Shown: positions 43,712 to 45,502 of the stretch, one piece after another
Layout of the letters: each line of letters begins with the position of its first letter
Numbering within the stretch: the first letter of the stretch is position 1
Translations under genes and position numbers: made by a program
Source of the DNA: Bacillota bacterium
GTDB taxonomy: Bacteria > Bacillota > Clostridia > Acetivibrionales > DSM-1351
DNA: 45,502 nucleotides
Direction: 5' to 3'
Assembly: GCA_023392075.1 (NCBI GenBank)
Contig: JAEVZU010000198.1
Span: 1 to 45,502 of the forward strand
The notes under the pieces: generated by a model
What the model was told of the DNA's origin: nothing
The model's database searches: none
Seen by the model: the letters and a program-made list of their open reading frames with translations, nothing else

Positions 43712-44545
43712 CTATACATTTGACGATTTCTTTTTAACAGGATAATAAATTTCAGTTATAAGTTTACTTTCCTTTGAAACTTGAGAGGGGTCAGTTACAT
43801 ATACTTCATAAAGGGCATCATTACTTTCATAGCCTTCCTTTTCTGCCCATTCACGTTGTTTCGTGTATACAGAAGACAGGCCAGAATAAGATCCTTGTAG
43901 AATTGTTTTTAGGCATAGCCCCGGGTAAAAATCTCTTGTACCTGTAACATACTCTTTTACCGGAATAGCAAATTCAGTATCTAAGCCAAATTGACTAAAT
44001 TCTGCACCGTGGAAAAGTACCATTGGTGAGGCAAGTATAGTTAATTTATCGTCTGCAATTTTTCTAAATAATTTACTAAAGCAATTACCGTATTCGTCAG
44101 CAAAATCGTATTCATGAACCATTTTTCGGATAGATAGGAGATACATCATCGGTACTTCTACAAGTTGAACATCAATGCTTTCCAGATATGACATAATTGA
44201 CTTGCCTTGTTTCAAATTTGATATATCATTATTTAGTTGGTCTAAAGTTTTTTCAAATTCTTGTACCTGTTTTTCAATCTCTTTTTTCTTTTTGATAAGT
44301 GACAAGTAAATTTTTTCGTACTGGGAGGCTTTTAATTCAAGAATTGTTTTAATATCCTCTAAAGAAAAATTATATGATTTTAGGCGGTTGATAAATAACA
44401 TCGTTTCTAATTGTTCGATAGAATAATACCTATAACCATTTTCAGGGTTGATTTCATCAGGATATATCAAGCCTATTTCTGCATAATATCTAAGCGTTTT
44501 TGTAGATACTGCACATATCTTTGAAAACTCTCCAATAGATAACAC
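43712..44545 (-). CDS. MerR family regulator with GyrI-like domain
   Basis: 277 residues. MerR DNA-binding domain at 1-70 (MLSIGEFSKICAVSTKTLRY, NGYRYYSIEQLETM), a long dimerisation coiled coil (about 75-118), and a GyrI-like ligand-binding domain (about 125-277, ending ITEIYYPVKKK), as in BmrR-type multidrug-sensing activators. GGGAGG precedes the ATG. Its promoter (44587-44617) has the stretched 19-base spacer that MerR proteins untwist, with an imperfect palindrome inside, so it probably activates itself and the serine hydrolase gene 33 bases downstream. Lower-GC and codon style than the flanking debris. Confidence 0.93.
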   Translation of the reverse strand: MLSIGEFSKICAVSTKTLRYYAEIGLIYPDEINPENGYRYYSIEQLETMLFINRLKSYNFSLEDIKTILELKASQYEKIYLSLIKKKKEIEKQVQEFEKTLDQLNNDISNLKQGKSIMSYLESIDVQLVEVPMMYLLSIRKMVHEYDFADEYGNCFSKLFRKIADDKLTILASPMVLFHGAEFSQFGLDTEFAIPVKEYVTGTRDFYPGLCLKTILQGSYSGLSSVYTKQREWAEKEGYESNDALYEVYVTDPSQVSKESKLITEIYYPVKKKSSNV

Positions 44546-44586
44546 GGGTTATCCTCCCTTCAGCGAATCCTAAAATGCCTATCTTT

Positions 44587-44617
44587 ATCTTACACCTTGC
44601 CCTAAGGGTAAAGTCAA
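44587..44617 (-). promoter_or_regulatory. MerR-type promoter with 19-base spacer
   Basis: Read on the minus strand: TTGACT (44617-44612), a 19-base spacer and TAAGAT (44592-44587). The spacer contains ACCCTTAGGGCAAGGT, an imperfect palindrome of the form ACC-T...A-GGT, the usual MerR-family operator. Confidence 0.8.
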
Positions 44618-44693
44618 TGTGATAAAGTCAGCATGATACACAGTGAAAGTAACATGATATAAAAATATATTCAACTCCCAAAAACAAACGCCA

Positions 44694-44718
44694 GCATTCC
44701 AGACGTTCGTCTGGATGC
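44694..44718. other. Strong hairpin, GCAT(T)CCAGACG arms
   Basis: GCATTCCAGACG and CGTCTGGATGC pair over 11 bases with one bulged T and a two-base loop. On the minus strand it is followed by GTTTGTTTTTG within 16 bases, so it could be a weak terminator for element debris upstream. Confidence 0.5.
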
Positions 44719-44953
44719 ACTATGATCTTGAAATTATTTCACGCAGATTACTTGTTTGAATAGGGCTGTCTTTAGGGTTTTCACTAACCGGAAAGAAGGG
44801 CAAGTGGCTTGCCGCTTGCGCGTTTTCCAAATTTTCCTCGGTCGGAAAATCTGAAAAACTCTGCTTGTTGGGGTACCCCCAAACCCTTTGACTTCGGGCC
44901 AATAATCCACGAGCGCCGCTCGCCACGGTGAACGAAACAGGATTATACTAAGA
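44719..44953. other. Non-coding mobile-element-like stretch
   Basis: About 235 bases with overlapping short minus-strand frames (RQATCPSFRLVKTLKTALF, LARSQRVWGYPNKQSF) but no ribosome sites. Base composition differs from the chromosome-like genes. I recall similar spurious frames near conjugative elements of Firmicutes, so I treat it as element debris with no gene. Confidence 0.35.
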
Positions 44954-45160
44954 TTACGGCAGAAAGTTCGCGTCAAGACGGGATACGAACTCGTGGGCAT
45001 CAGGGGAATGTACTGCTGTTTTAAACGGCGTTTCTGTTTTGGTAACGCATTTGTTTGCAATACCGTCCCCCATGTCTAATGTATAGTGCGCCCTATGGTA
45101 ATATGTGAGCCGTTTATATGCGAATTCCTGACGGTCAGCGGTTTCCATGGCTTCCAGCAT
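44954..45160 (-). pseudogene. Fragment of a conjugative-element protein
   Basis: A 68-residue frame, MLEAMETADRQEFAYKRLTY then YHRAHYTLDMGDGIANKCVT, with high-quality protein-like sequence but no ribosome site and no upstream continuation. The pattern DRQxFAxxRLTYxHxAxYxLxxGDxIAN recalls a C-terminal segment of large accessory proteins in Tn1549-like integrative elements (my memory, not a search). It is therefore probably a truncated remnant. It directly abuts the ABC permease end at 45174, implying a deletion or insertion junction between 45160 and 45174. Confidence 0.5.
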
Positions 45161-45173
45161 CGAAAGGAGTAGT

Positions 45174-45502
45174 CTATTCCCACTTAAACAAGCGGAGAGA
45201 AACAGTGATACATATTACTGCAATTAGAATCATCACAACCACCGGAATAAAGACACGATCTATTGGCACACCGAGAGAAGCTGCTTTGAGAAGTTTTATT
45301 CCTTGTGTTAATGGCAATATATCAGCTACTTTTTGGAGTGCAGAGGGCATTACTTCGTAAGGCAGAGTAGCTCCCGAAAAAATAAGCATTGGAAAATACA
45401 GCAGGCTGGCAGCAGCACTTGCTATTTTAATGTTTGGCGCAATTCCTCCCACCAGTAGCCCAATGCTGAACATTGACAGCATAACCAGTAAGTATGCTCC
45501 TA
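45174..45502 (-). CDS. ABC-2 type permease, C-terminal part, 5' partial
   Basis: The minus-strand frame is open to the window edge; the Met at 45482 is internal (GAYLLVMLSMF continues upstream). About 109 residues are visible: three or four membrane segments, with the ABC-2 motif FPMLIFSGATLPYEVMP, the region LQKVADILPLTQGIKLLKAA and a last segment FIPVVVMILIAVICITVSLR ending in FKWE. It is the C-terminal half of an export permease of the DrrB/YadH type. Its ATPase would lie further upstream on the minus strand, beyond the window. It is in the same direction as the MerR and hydrolase genes. Confidence 0.88.
   Translation of the reverse strand, partial: GAYLLVMLSMFSIGLLVGGIAPNIKIASAAASLLYFPMLIFSGATLPYEVMPSALQKVADILPLTQGIKLLKAASLGVPIDRVFIPVVVMILIAVICITVSLRLFKWE

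Noticed and set aside
1..45502. tRNA, rRNA, CRISPR arrays and complete insertion sequences
   Set aside because: I scanned for cloverleaf-like GTTCRA regions, regular spaced repeats and transposase motifs (DDE, HUH, Tyr recombinase) and found none that hold up.

Overview
The window looks like chromosomal DNA of a low-GC anaerobic Firmicute of class Clostridia. The evidence is strong AGGAGG-type ribosome binding sites, some TTG starts, two bacterial ferredoxins, a four-subunit 2-oxoacid:ferredoxin oxidoreductase, a type III glutamine synthetase, and local gene styles (YtrA-type GntR, HDOD response regulators, MerR/GyrI regulators). A Ruminiclostridium-like cellulolytic clostridium would fit, but the species is inference only.

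Layout. 1-5.1 kb: the end of a metal-ligand-less M24/creatinase-fold protein, a TetR-controlled ABC-2 exporter operon, an AraC-GyrI regulator, and a convergent small ferredoxin. 5.3-9.8 kb: metabolic and unknown genes (amidohydrolase, small membrane protein, anchored unknown protein, FMN reductase-like protein), then tcdA (t6A cyclisation) overlapping a P-loop ATPase. 9.8-15.05 kb: a membrane-anchored MutS-like ATPase, then a YtrA-like GntR/ABC transporter operon with two matching inverted repeats placed on its two promoters. 15.3-18.0 kb: the ferredoxin-type oxidoreductase operon, converging on glnN (18.2-20.3 kb, minus) through one shared terminator. 20.7-28.3 kb: transglutaminase-like membrane protein, orphan sensor kinase, an M24 peptidase overlapping an AlkZ-related gene, a secreted protein and an anchored coiled-coil protein.

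28.5-42.2 kb is the most distinctive part: three response regulators (REC-LytTR, REC-HDOD, REC-unknown), then a 5.65-kb single-module nonribosomal peptide synthetase (N-terminal unknown region, condensation, adenylation, carrier, terminal reductase), then two large histidine kinases of one family. The second kinase carries a receiver whose phospho-accepting Asp is replaced by Glu. The genes are co-directional and tightly spaced from 29.7 to 39.9 kb. I infer a signalling system in which a small peptide- or acyl-amino-aldehyde/alcohol product is made and sensed or regulated by its own phosphorelay. The product and the link are unproven.

42.2-45.5 kb is a different, mosaic region: decayed fragments resembling conjugative-element genes, a serine hydrolase broken by a one-base slip in an A-tract, its MerR-GyrI neighbour with a classic 19-bp-spacer promoter, another element fragment, and the end of an ABC-2 permease running off the window. 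No tRNA, rRNA, CRISPR array or complete insertion sequence was seen. A 188-bp imperfect inverted-repeat element lies between two response regulator genes, and motifs like its ends occur elsewhere in the window.
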